NCBI RefSeq assembly: GCF_037975245.1
Contig: NC_092572.1
Coordinates: 15,444,269 to 15,508,268, forward strand
Reading direction: 5' to 3'
Source of the DNA: Apostichopus japonicus
Taxonomy: Eukaryota; Echinodermata; Holothuroidea; Aspidochirotida; Stichopodidae
DNA: 64,000 nt
Shown in pieces: positions 49,425 to 59,289 of the stretch (positions within the stretch are counted from its first letter, which is position 1; each line of letters starts with the position of its first letter). The notes under the pieces were generated by a model. It saw nothing but the letters and a program-made list of their open reading frames with translations, made no database searches and was not told where the DNA came from. A program made the position numbers and the translations under genes.

Positions 49425-50405
49425 CACATCCATTGCTTGTGTCTCTGTGAGCCATCATAGCACTGTGACAGGCCCTTAATAAGACTTGCAAATTTACTAA
49501 CCTGTTTACTGTAGATTTCGTCATATATCAGAGGAGAGTACTGCTTTAGTCAGTGCTCTGTAGAGAGACCTGTTTAGGTGTACTACATCAGAATGATAAG
49601 CTGCAGCCATTGTTCTACTGAACCCATTACATGCCTTGCCATCAGCATCAGTTGTGAGGTACATGACCGTACCCATTCTTCATAATAATAATCAGTTTTT
49701 TATCCTCAAAGTTCAACAAAATTCCAGTGACCTATTCACTAGTTTGTTTGTATACAAATGCTTAAATGCTTATAAGCATTTATTGGAAGTCTAAGAAGTT
49801 GAATAGCTGCACATAGAATGATACAAGACAAGACTTACACTCAGAAACTAGTCAATATGATCTACTACAACGATTTAGGAATGTTGCTTGAACAGCGCCC
49901 TCATTCTAGATCTGGTCACAGCTAGTACATAGCTCCCCTGAGTAGTTTTTGCAACAAAATCTGACAAAATACCTTTGAAAAGCAATGCCAAAGTAACAAG
50001 TAACTTTTCTCTTTCATTTTAGGACCAGAGTTTACTCGATACAGGGAGTGATCACATTTTCACAGGGAAGAAGGCCAACTTGCGTCAAGTTTCCACCAGA
50101 GGGGGTAAGTAGCACCAACTGAGGGACTGTGCTTAAAACACATTCTGTGGACCCAAGCACAATTTAGACATGCAGTAGATGCCAGCCATGCTGATGGAAT
50201 GACTTCTAATCACACTAGGGAATATGTCAATCATTGGGCTCTCACTTGTTTAAAGTTCAGTACTGTATTATTCATATAAACTGTACAACATGTGTGAGTG
50301 AAGATTCACACAATAGACAGAGATAAACAAAAATTATATAAGTCATTACTTCTGAAACTATCATAAAAAGAGGTTTAAAGTGGATTTTAGAAATGTCAAC
50401 TGTTA
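49425..50405 (+). repeat. 1-kb interspersed repeat R, copy 2
   Basis: Parallel to 44271-45366, about 5.1 kb downstream, and again followed directly by a MITE-like fragment. At 49536-49665 it carries a piece that matches 55247-55400 of family X, whereas copy 1 carries the N-terminal piece. So the two copies kept different parts of a longer ancestor. Confidence 0.75.
50023..50104 (+). other. Exon-like segment in repeat R, copy 2
   Basis: TTTCTCTTTCATTTTAG ends at 50022 and GTAAGT begins at 50105. The 82-nt segment is open in the frame LLDTGSDHIFTGKKANLR and on to VSTRG. The frame is kept in the copy at 44967-45055 despite indels outside it. Function unknown; it may be an exon of the element that R derives from. 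Confidence 0.3.
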
Positions 50406-50517
50406 CTTTAGCTGGCATACTCCTATTAGCTTCTATATCAATCCGCACCAAGTGTGCTTCTTCAGAAAAAGTGCCAAAAAGCAACAGGAGACATCTTTTT
50501 TGATATGTCATCAATCA
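50406..50517 (+). mobile_element. MITE-like element, copy 4, short 5' fragment
   Basis: Only the first 110 bp or so of the MITE remains (TTAGCTGGCATACTCC to about TGTCATCAATCA). It breaks off into family X sequence. Confidence 0.6.
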
Positions 50518-50529
50518 CTGGACTGGCTT

Positions 50530-50910
50530 ATGTTTTTAGTTCTACAATGTAGCGTGTACTCTCTCTCTCTCTGAGTTGTGCTCTCCTCCTTCTGTATGCT
50601 CTGTCTCTCTTATATAGTCTATCATACTGTTGTTTCCTTTGCATCTGTTTCAGAGTCTGGATACATGGACTATTTGAGCTCACCTCTAATCCTGCAGCTT
50701 CCATCTTCCTGGCTATGGACTCTTCAGGCCCTTTATTTGTAATGTTTGTGGCACTGTCGTCCCTGTACAGACTGTTGCGTGAAATGTTTGTGCTATGTTT
50801 TGGATTGGAAACTCGAAAGCATTATTGACTACCTCTGCTTTTTGAGTGGAAGTCTGAAACTGAGTGGACCATAAACGTTTGCTGCAGGTGGGTGTCTCAG
50901 GTATTTAATT
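50530..50910 (-). pseudogene. Family X, C-terminal part, cut off by a transposon
   Basis: On the minus strand an open, coding-like frame reads, in pieces, STQKAEVVNNAFEF, IKGPEESIARKMEAAGLEVS, and a basic end LKQMQRKQQYDRLYKRDR. It lies immediately left of the 4-kb transposon, while the same-strand coding sequence at 54943-56322 lies immediately right of it. I infer one interrupted gene. A CAG after a pyrimidine-poor stretch near 50885 could be a 3' splice site, so the insertion may be in an intron. Protein family not recognised. Confidence 0.45.
50556..50576. repeat. (CT)n microsatellite
   Basis: About seven CT units inside family X sequence (ACTCTCTCTCTCTCTG). Confidence 0.8.
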
Positions 50911-50912
50911 TA

Positions 50913-53900
50913 CAGTACTGATTTCGCTTAACTCCCGTTGAAATTTGTTAAAAGGAAAATAAAAAAATTTCTTCGTTTTTTATCGAAATTTGCCGATTTT
51001 TATCGAAATTCCAGGAATTTTAACGATTGGTGATCTCAGTCATTTCCTACGTGGAATTTTCAACAATACGTTGAAATTCTTTTTTAAATGAAATAGAAGG
51101 TCAATATGTGGTAAAGCGAAACGTCGAAAAACGCGTAACTTCGTTTATTAGTATCAATTAGACTTTGGTACAGTCGTTTGAAAGCAAGAATATTTACAAA
51201 AGCATTCTCAGGCTTGTATGAGTAGTAACACTCAAAGAAACATGTAGTAAAACTGATGGGGGACGTTTTCTGACTGAATCCCAAACACAGTGACATAAGT
51301 CTTAACTTTGCCAGGCTATCTTGGAGGTTGCAGTACAAGCTATGTACCACGAGGCACCCTTCCAGATAAGTTGGAGTGCTGTTTAACCATTAAAATAACA
51401 ATGAATGGACATAAATAAACTTGGTTTACTTGCAGATTGCGAAAAATAGTTTTTCTTAAGAGATGTAAATTTGGTTTATTATTAGAGTTGAAGTATGAAA
51501 CTTTGTTTCCGAGCGAAAACATGTTACTTGAAGCAAAATAAAGATGCCCCGCCCATTCTACTAGGACGCTTCCATTTTTCAAAAATGCGTTTTCTCTTTT
51601 TATTTTTTTCTATTTTGTTTAATATAGATTTGGCATGAGACATGTTAATCAGGTTAACTTTGATGGAATAATTTTATACCAGAAGTGGTAAAACTTAACA
51701 GTTATTACTTTCATTTCGGATCATTTCCGAACAAGATAACACACTAAGGGTGTGACCGTTTAAACGATTAACTGTTTAACCGGCAGCAAATGCACTATCC
51801 GTTTAGAAAATCACAAACCGTATAAACGGAAAATTAAAAAAAAAAAATCAAATACATTTTAAACATGAAAGTTATTTAAAAATATGTGAAGAACTGAGTA
51901 ATGTACTGCAAACTATCAATAAAAAACAGAAAAACGATGTTTTAGGCATGAATAATGTGTTCAATATAACTATAGTAGTAGGTCAATAGTCACAAGCTCA
52001 TGATAGTGTCGTCAATTCGTTTTCTCAGTTTATATTTGCGACATATATCACCCGTGTACACCGATCAATGGCATGGTGAAATCCCGTGTGAAAATATGTC
52101 GACGCCAAAACACGCAAATGTTCATTCTAGGAAGTATCGTAATAACATTAACAACACAAGGCCAGTTGGCTCTCTCAGGACCGCACGTATACAGCCATTT
52201 TTTCCACACATGGTATTATACTGTGCATGCATTGCGGGCGGGATTGCGGCAAACATAAAAGAATATGAATGAAAATGATAAACCTTACGATATTTTTCAC
52301 AAATATTGATGCTTAGATAAGTGCTTCCTCACAATCAACGAGCCGCCCCAAAATTCGCTCCGCTTACGTAAAACTTCTATATATATATATATAACACGTG
52401 GAAAAAATTCAAGTTTTTACACACATAATTTCCACTGACATTGGTCATAGAACATAAGTAGGTCATTGACATTTGAACTTGCCCAAGTTCATCGCACCAT
52501 GGGAACGACACAACACATTGAACATGATGTTACATTCTTCCGCCATCTGGACGCCGAGTGTAAATTTTGGTGTAATATGCAAATTATGAATGGTACTGCG
52601 CTGCGCGGTTAAAATTTAACCTATTGCGACACCAATTTTGGGAAGCTGTTGTTGAAGAAACTATTGTATCAAATGTAAAGTACTGTATCATGTATGTGAC
52701 ACAAGAGAAAGAAAATGAAATCGGAGGCTGCGACAACCCATCGCAAAACACGTGCTTGCGTAATTTGTTTTCTAAACATGACTTTTAATGAGTAAGCAGG
52801 AAAGGTCGGTAAGTTTGCTAAGTTAGGCGAGTTTTTGTATAAAATCTTGTGATAGATACTGTAGACAAATATATTGTTTTTTTTCTTCAAAAGTTATGAT
52901 GTTGCCGAAGGCCGAGTTATATAAATTCAGTGATCTGAACTTCTGAAGACCACGATATACTGATCAGGTGTGTTATTCTTTTCATCAATTATTACACGTA
53001 ATGTTCGCAATATTATTGGGCCTAATTAGTAATTAACATACATTGATCGTTTTATTTTGCCTGAATTGCTACTTTTTTGAAAAAAAACCCCTTAATTATT
53101 GTACTCATAATGTCCTCTTTTCATTAAAAGTTGAGCGACATTACGTCGAAAAAGCCGCAATCGGGAAACAGCGTTTAAAAGTTTAACCTACTGGCAGGTT
53201 ATACGGTTAAATGGTTAGTGAAATATCCGTTAGGTCACACCCTTATAACACACAAAAAAAAATGACTTTATCGAATGAAAATATACTGAAAACCATATCG
53301 CAAAAACACAAAATCGCCTATAACTCAAAACAAAGGAGATATCGACTTTTGTCAGCTGTGTAGGGATTTCCTAAACCGAATTTTGATGCGCTCTATCCAC
53401 CTGTGTCATTTATGAGCTTCTCTGATGTAAGCTGCAGTACATAATTTCTCTATACCAGTTCCGCAAAATTTATTTATTTACGCAGTAAACATTGTTCATT
53501 ATGTTTTCTTTCACAATGAATATTCAAAGTTGTGCTCCACACGCTTCACAAATATTGTTTTATGTCGTTCATTTTCAATTCTAGTTTAAAATTACATTTT
53601 TGAACGATGCATTGCATGCCTTGTCACCCCCTTCTCATTAAATTTAATTTACATGCCGTCAGGCCAGTTGAAAGCCCTCCCCAGTAATGTTCGATCAGCT
53701 CTTCCCAATATACAATACTCAAATAAGCAATGATAATATATTCATTTTCCACAGGTTTCTCCCCAACTTGGGCCCAAGCCACTGCTTTATTTTCTTAGTA
53801 GTCATGGAAACAATTGTTTGCAACTCTTTTGCTGGCCAGGTGTTTTCAAGTTTTATTAATAGCACAACTTCTGATTGGTTTATTCAAGATAAACTTTCTA

Positions 53901-54940
53901 TCCCTGCTGGATTGTTCTACTTATATATATATGAATGAATATTTGGTTTTCAATTAGCTTAGTTACAGGTAACATCCATTCCATTTATGAACAGTGGGGG
54001 CAAAATAATGTTTGCTTCTAGAGTAAGCCAGCCAAAGCTTCTGCAGTGCTAAACCCCCCACGAAGATAAATACTATGCTAATTAACAGATGGTAGGCGTG
54101 AATTTGACAAAGCCAGGTTTATGATTGGACTAGGCCTCTCCAAAAAGTTTGGTCGCTGGGGATATCCAGGGTAGGGAATGCACATGTAAGCAGCATACTG
54201 TAGGTGGCCCAGACCCAGGCTGCGACCTTAATTACCAGGGCAGTCCATCTGCATTCGCAGACAACTTACAGTAGCTGGGTTAGGGGGAAAGTAACAGGAT
54301 GTTTTTTATTTTGCGTGCATTGAAGCCGGGGGGAGATTTTTTGGTTTGAAAGTGAGTGCGGTAAACGGTTCTGTAGTACGTCAAGTAACACAGGAATTTA
54401 TTGGAAAAAAGATCTCTTTGATATCCAGCTACGACTGTTTCATTGTGTAAATTTTTTTTTTATTTCTTGTTTTTCTGACGCTGCGTTCATTGGTGAGTTA
54501 CTTAAACTTATCTTAGTTTAATACTAGCCTATAACTTAAGTACTTGTTACGATCGACCAAGACCAGTTTTTATTATCCTAGCCAAATAATTTTTCAAACA
54601 CCTAGTACAGAACTTACTCTGTCTTATATACAATCAAACTTTTGCAACGTTTGTAATATTCCTCGGCCACTTCTGGTATAGTCTGAAAACGGCTGTAGTT
54701 ACACTAAGGATTTAACGTAGGTCACAACCTTGATATGTCTAGAATAGCCTTTGCCGTTGTTGATCGCGATAACTTTCGTGGAAATTTCGTTGAAACTACG
54801 TTGACAACCCTGCCCGCAGTAGTCTAAATCTTAATGAAATTATTTGTTTTTTATCGATTTTCAACTTTTTTTATCGATTTTCAACTTATTTTATCGATCG
54901 TTGATTTTTTTTCAACGGGAGTTAAGCGAAATCAGTACTG
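50913..54940. mobile_element. Tc1/mariner/pogo-type transposon, 4028 bp, carrying a nested hAT
   Basis: 31-bp perfect terminal inverted repeats at 50913-50943 and 54910-54940, beginning CAGTACTGATTTCGCTTAAC. The dinucleotide TA flanks both sides (50911-50912 and 54941-54942). CAG...CTG ends with a TA duplication mark the Tc1/mariner/pogo superfamily, and the subterminal region repeats TTTATCGA near both ends. Without the nested element it would be about 2.5 kb. No DDE transposase frame can be read, so it is non-autonomous or eroded. It sits in family X sequence. Confidence 0.85.
51745..53245. mobile_element. hAT-type non-autonomous transposon, 1501 bp, nested
   Basis: Perfect 13-bp inverted repeats (TAAGGGTGTGACC at 51745-51757, complement at 53233-53245) and a perfect 8-bp target duplication TAACACAC (51737-51744 and 53246-53253). 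These define a hAT-type insertion inside the Tc1/mariner/pogo-type element. It contains a (TA)n run at about 52378-52393 and no transposase frame. The 90-codon frame at 52000-52272 resembles nothing I know. Confidence 0.9.
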
Positions 54941-54942
54941 TA

Positions 54943-56322
54943 GTTGTGTGCTGTCAGTGTGGGATATTAGCAGAGATCTCTTTGTAGCATTTGGCATGAA
55001 TGGAAATGTGTACTTCCTGCCCCTCTTGCATACAAATGAATGCTTTGGGCAATGTGAATGATTTCCAGTGTAGCACTTTGCAAGGCAGTCTTAACATGTT
55101 GATAAAGCCTTCGCAACTTTGCAGTGGTCGTATTTGAGGGCTTTAATTCCTGCAAGTAGTCACCTCTGCCAGTACAAGGCAGGTCAAGTCCTCTGCAATG
55201 CACTTTTGTATCAAGTGCTTCCTAGTCACAGTTTGTGCAGGTAACATATCAGAGGAGAGTACTGCTTTAGCCAGTGCTCTGCAGAGTGACTTGAGTAAGT
55301 GAACTTGGTCTAACAGCATATGGTTCTCTGTTTCAGAATGAGTAGCTGCAGCCATTGTACCAGTGAACCCTTTACATGCCTTGCCATCAGCATCAGTTGT
55401 TAGGCACTTCTCCTTTAGTGGGCTCTTACCAGTAAGTAATATGGATGCACAAATCTTTCCACCATTCTGTTCATCTTTGACATTAGCATCTTTACTGAAC
55501 AGCCCTCATTGCCTGGAAATTGCAACTTGTGACTCCTTCTTCTATTCATTTCACCAATTAAGTTACAGTTGTTACTGTGATTGTAATCAAAATTAAATTT
55601 ATCCATGGTGACATTCTCAACAATTACATCTCTGTATTGGCTTGCACAAACAAATGGAGTCTTACTTTTTGCATTACGCAGACAGGTATGATATTGACGA
55701 TCATATTCTGCAAAAATTGGAGAGTCTTTTGAGAGGCCATGCAGTTGCAGTGTCTTCTTTATACACCCCCTTTCTGACATATCATTTTCATTCATTTCTT
55801 CTATTGCAGGTCCAAACTGGTTGGCTGACTTTTGTAGTGTTCTGACAGCGGGACTGGGAAGAGAGATGCTGCTGACCATCTATGAGCTGCACTTGAACTG
55901 ATCTACATCTGATGCAGGCCTAACTGCCGTGCAATGTTTAGTTCTGTGGGATTCTTGCCAGGTTTGCTTCTTGGTTTAAACCTTTGTAGATGGGCAAGAG
56001 CTTACAGTACCTTTGTTTCTTCAGAGAATGCATCCAAACACAACCTTTGAGCCAAGTCCCACAAATTCTTCATTTCTAAGTTTGCAAGAGGAATAGGTGT
56101 CACATCAGAAGGGGTAGGCATGTCACCAGTGCGGTTGGCATCAGCTGTACGAGCTGTAAAACCGAACCTGTTACCTGGCTTCAATGTTGTTGCACGCCTA
56201 CCAAACACATCTTTCCTTTTACCCATTAAAATATAACAATTTCCTAGTGACCTATTCAGTGGCGTCTTTCGCGACTGACTGCACTTTTGTTCTGAACTTT
56301 TTTTCGATACATTTGTCTCCAC
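54943..56322 (-). pseudogene. Family X, N-terminal and central parts, broken
   Basis: Minus-strand coding fragments in order: 56322-56002 (METNVSKKSSEQ..., with DVFGRRATTLKPGNRFGF and a leucine-rich NLWDLAQRLCLDAFSEE helix); 55980-55900 (KPRSKPGKNPTE in another frame); 55879-55415 (CIKKTLQLHGLS, SQYRDVIVENVTMDKFNFDY); 55355-55143 (HMLLDQVHLLKSLCRALAKA); and about 55090-54990 with CYTGNHSHC and KHSFVC, a Cys/His cluster that could bind zinc. At least three frameshifts separate them. Partial copies at 44140 and 49536 show that it is a multicopy, probably mobile or viral-like, gene. I do not recognise the family. Splicing rather than mutation could explain some frame changes. Confidence 0.5.
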
Positions 56323-56340
56323 TGGCGCTCACTTCACAAA

Positions 56341-56856
56341 GTTATTAGCCTCCCCAACCAAATGTTTTTTACCTACTGAAAGAAAGATAATTTGCAACTT
56401 GTTTTTCAATGGTTAAACTGATATTATTATTACCATAAATATTGTATTGACTTCCCCAATAATTCTAACCAATATGGAAGGGTAATAACACAGCATATGA
56501 TTGTATGTTATTGGCATGCGATGTAAAAACCGGTGCATGACTATATGATATGCGCATTGACATGTGTAACACGCGAAACATGAACAATTTTGGTTATATT
56601 TTTCCCAAATCAGCGCCCCCAAATCATATTGGGCCCCTACGCCTATGACAGTAGTTCTATTAGGCATTTTTTTGGAGTATTCAAAATCATACCAAGTTTT
56701 TTGTGGTGGAGTATAAGAATCGCGAGATACAATTTATGAAAGTGGCAAGACAAACGTGGTAAATATGACTGATTAAAGGCCAATTTTGACTGAAATTTTG
56801 CAATTTTTACGTCATTCACAATCACAGGAATATATGAATAGGCCTAGATAAACTGT
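56341..56856. other. Unassigned stretch
   Basis: AT-rich, no gene recognised. Confidence 0.4.
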
Positions 56857-56889
56857 AGTGCGACAGTCGGAAATTCCGACTGTCGCACT
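56857..56889. repeat. Perfect 33-bp palindrome
   Basis: AGTGCGACAGTCGGAA (56857-56872), a single A, then its exact complement (56874-56889). A 16-bp perfect stem with a 1-nt centre is far beyond chance. It may be two transposon inverted-repeat ends joined head to head, or the end of a foldback element. Confidence 0.9.
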
Positions 56890-57044
56890 CCAATTTTCCA
56901 ACTATCATCAGTTTTATCAAGTTCGGGGGTGAGACACCCCCACACCCACCCCTCCTCTAGCCACGTCCCTGGGTGTAAGTCACAACTTCTCAAACAATCA
57001 TTAAAAGAGGTTTAATGTGGAGTCTAAAAAATTTCAATTGTTAG

Positions 57045-57508
57045 TTAAGATGGCATAATCCTATTAGCATTTACATCAATCCACCATAAGTGTTCTCATT
57101 CAGAAAAAGCAACAGGAGAACAAATTTCTTGATATGTTATCAATTAGGGTCTGGTGTTTTCTTGGCAGGGATGTTAAGGAGCATGAAAGAGAGTACAAGT
57201 GATACAAAAATTTGGTCAGTTGAGGTAAGTTTAGACCAATTTAGGCCTCCCTGGAACAGCATACAAAAATTGATTTCTGCTGAGTAAAGAGGTTTGTTTA
57301 CAAGTGAGGAAAACTTCAGTCTCTCATAGTAAACAAGCAATCTGCATGGTTATGATATAGAAAATTGAGGGTGCTTTGAATGGCCAACTTGTCAGCTATC
57401 CAGTTATTGGTTGCATTAAGCTTGTGAGAGCTAAATAGATTAAGGGATCACATTACTTTTTGATTTAGTGTGTATTGGGGCATTTCATAGGTGTATACTA
57501 CCACAGGA
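57045..57508 (+). mobile_element. MITE-like element, copy 5, full length but diverged
   Basis: Runs from TTAAGATGGCATAATCC to GTGTATACTACCACAGGA with the same internal order as the 43661 copy. It is preceded (56983-57044) by the last 60 bp of repeat R. Confidence 0.65.
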
Positions 57509-57790
57509 CCCTTTTATCATGCCAACAAGTATTCAGCAATTGGTTGAGCAATATTGTGTGTCTATGTGTAGGACATTTTATTTGACCGCATAAGAATTAT
57601 AAACGTTTTCAGAAGTCCAACACCTGTTAACAAACAATTTAATAACTTGTTAGTACTTTTATTTTACCATCATTTGGTCAGCATAGAATGCCATTAGTTG
57701 AATCACAGAAACTATATTTGATAACTATATTGAAACTATGAACAATCAACAGTGTGTTTTGTTTGTTTTCTATCAAAATAGGAATTAATG

Positions 57791-57909
57791 GCCAAAGAAG
57801 TTCAAAATTCCAAGGCTGCTACTAGTGCTTGAGGGAAGACTAAAAGCAGAAAGAATGCCTAATGACAGAGAAAGAAGACATATTATACAGACACTGTGTG
57901 ACTACATGG
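57791..57909 (+). CDS. Possible exon fragment of an unknown gene
   Basis: One frame reads WPKKFKIPRLLLVLEGRLKA and then ERRHIIQTLCDYM, up to a 5' splice-site-like ATG/GTAGGA at 57910. The arrangement W-P-x2-F-x-I-P, a helix, then RR-x-II-x2-L recalls a motif in poorly characterised animal proteins, but the match is only by eye. A 3' splice-site-like CAAAATAG ends at about 57780, yet a TAA lies in frame right after it. So this is either a start further in or a decayed exon. Confidence 0.3.
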
Positions 57910-58610
57910 TAGGATATACATGGCTAAAATAGGTAAACAGTTTAATACTGTAAACTCACACTATATCATTGCCAAACAGCTCTAATAATCACGAGGAGCG
58001 ATTTAATGCTGCAACGTTACACTGGATTAACTATCTCAAGACCCGACTTGCATTCGACAGATACTAATAGTGGGCCCAACTTACAATAAAGTGAGCCTAA
58101 CAAGTAACTTTGAAACACTTCTTAAGTTCAGGCTCAACCTTGAAACTAATTTTTCCCGATGACCTTCAAAACTTGTTTTGTGACAAGCTCTGCTAACCTT
58201 TCAACCAGAGACAAAAAAAATCATATTTGCTCACGCTCGAAATGATGCTGATTTAATACTTGCGCGCAGATTCCTCAACATCCTGTGTATTTACTGCGTT
58301 ACTAGCGGGGCCCTATGTGGGTGAAAGTGATTTGTATGTGCTTCCCTCGTGCACTGCTGACAGCCGCCCGGTTCATACATTTGTATACTCCCACCTACGA
58401 AAACCAGTGTCTAATATTTATAATATATATATGTTTATGAGCTTGCCGAACGTTACAACATCATACAGAAAGCCGTGCCGGACAAAATTATATTTAATGA
58501 TTATAGTAACATATACATTAGTTACTATTTATAAATATATGATATGCAAATATGTCATGCATAACCTATATACACGAGGTGTATGAGTAATCTGAATATA
58601 ATACGGCATT
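57910..58610. other. Unassigned stretch
   Basis: The 108-codon frame at 58260-58586 has no recognisable features and unusual AT-rich codon content, and I do not accept it as a gene. Nothing else seen. Confidence 0.4.
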
Positions 58611-58613
58611 ACT

Positions 58614-58615
<2 letters not shown>

Positions 58616-58678
<63 letters not shown>

Positions 58679-58747
58679 ATATATCTGTATATATATATAT
58701 ATCTATATATATATCTATATATATCAATATATATTATAGATATATAT
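58616..58747. repeat. (TA)n microsatellite
   Basis: Long TA run, about 25 units, then interrupted TATATC blocks, ending at the left pseudo-LTR of the Penelope-like element. A second TA run (61121-61141) and a third (61279-61308) flank the other pseudo-LTR, which suggests insertion into, or slippage at, TA repeats. Confidence 0.9.
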
Positions 58748-58857
58748 ATATTGTAATAAACATTAACTATTTTGAGTCCATTGCTGCTCGGAGTTCAGCG
58801 ATCGCCAGGCCTACCGATCCGTAATAAAGTATGGGTTGCTATTCCATGAACTACCAT
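58748..58857 (-). repeat. Pseudo-LTR, 3' side of the Penelope-like element
   Basis: About 110 bp sharing TTGTAATAAACATTAA, GAGTCCATTGCT and GTAATAAAGTATGGGT with the other repeat. The central hairpin is shortened, but an outer stem (ATCGCTG/CAGCAAT, one mismatch) remains. Confidence 0.75.
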
Positions 58858-59289
58858 TTGGGTTTGACACGGCTGGGTGGTTTCCTTTTGTGTCTGTTGC
58901 CATGTCTACAGGTAGAGATGCGCTCGCTTCTCTAGTTGAGCGTGTTGCCTTTGAGGGTGGTAATTTGGAGCTTTTCTTTGCAAAGATTGCATAGACCAGA
59001 CTGCCGCTTGTGCGTCTGGACTGTGACACAATTTCCCAGTGTATTGAATATTCAGCTTTTTTCTCCTTGAGTTGCCAGATGTGTTTAGAGAGTTCCGTTT
59101 CTTTCTTATATCGGTCATGTTGGAATGATTTGGTGTGGTTGTTGAATCTCTTCTTAAATTCTCTGCTCGCGAGGCCTATGTATGACGCGTTGTCGGTTCC
59201 TGACGTGACGGTGGCTTTGTAAATGACGTCATTAACCAAGCAGTTGCCGCGAAGTAGGCAACTGTCTATTTCTCGACAGTTGCATGTCT
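58811..59289 (-). CDS. GIY-YIG endonuclease domain of the Penelope-like element
   Basis: A cysteine cluster ([11 protein letters not shown], then C after LLRGN) at about 59290-59245 leads into VIYKATV and [18 protein letters not shown], which carries the YIG tyrosine-glycine and the Arg/His that follow in GIY-YIG nucleases. ETELSKHIW and a basic, Ser-rich tail end at 58811. In the family this domain nicks DNA so that the RT can prime. The domain reads without internal stops. It joins the RT only across the G10 run near 59300. Confidence 0.75.

Noticed and set aside
52000-52272. 90-codon frame inside the nested hAT element as a transposase
   Set aside because: Too short, with no DDE, BED zinc-finger or hAT dimerisation motif.
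58260-58586. 108-codon plus-strand frame
   Set aside because: AT-rich, no domain, no splice signals, next to a TA microsatellite.
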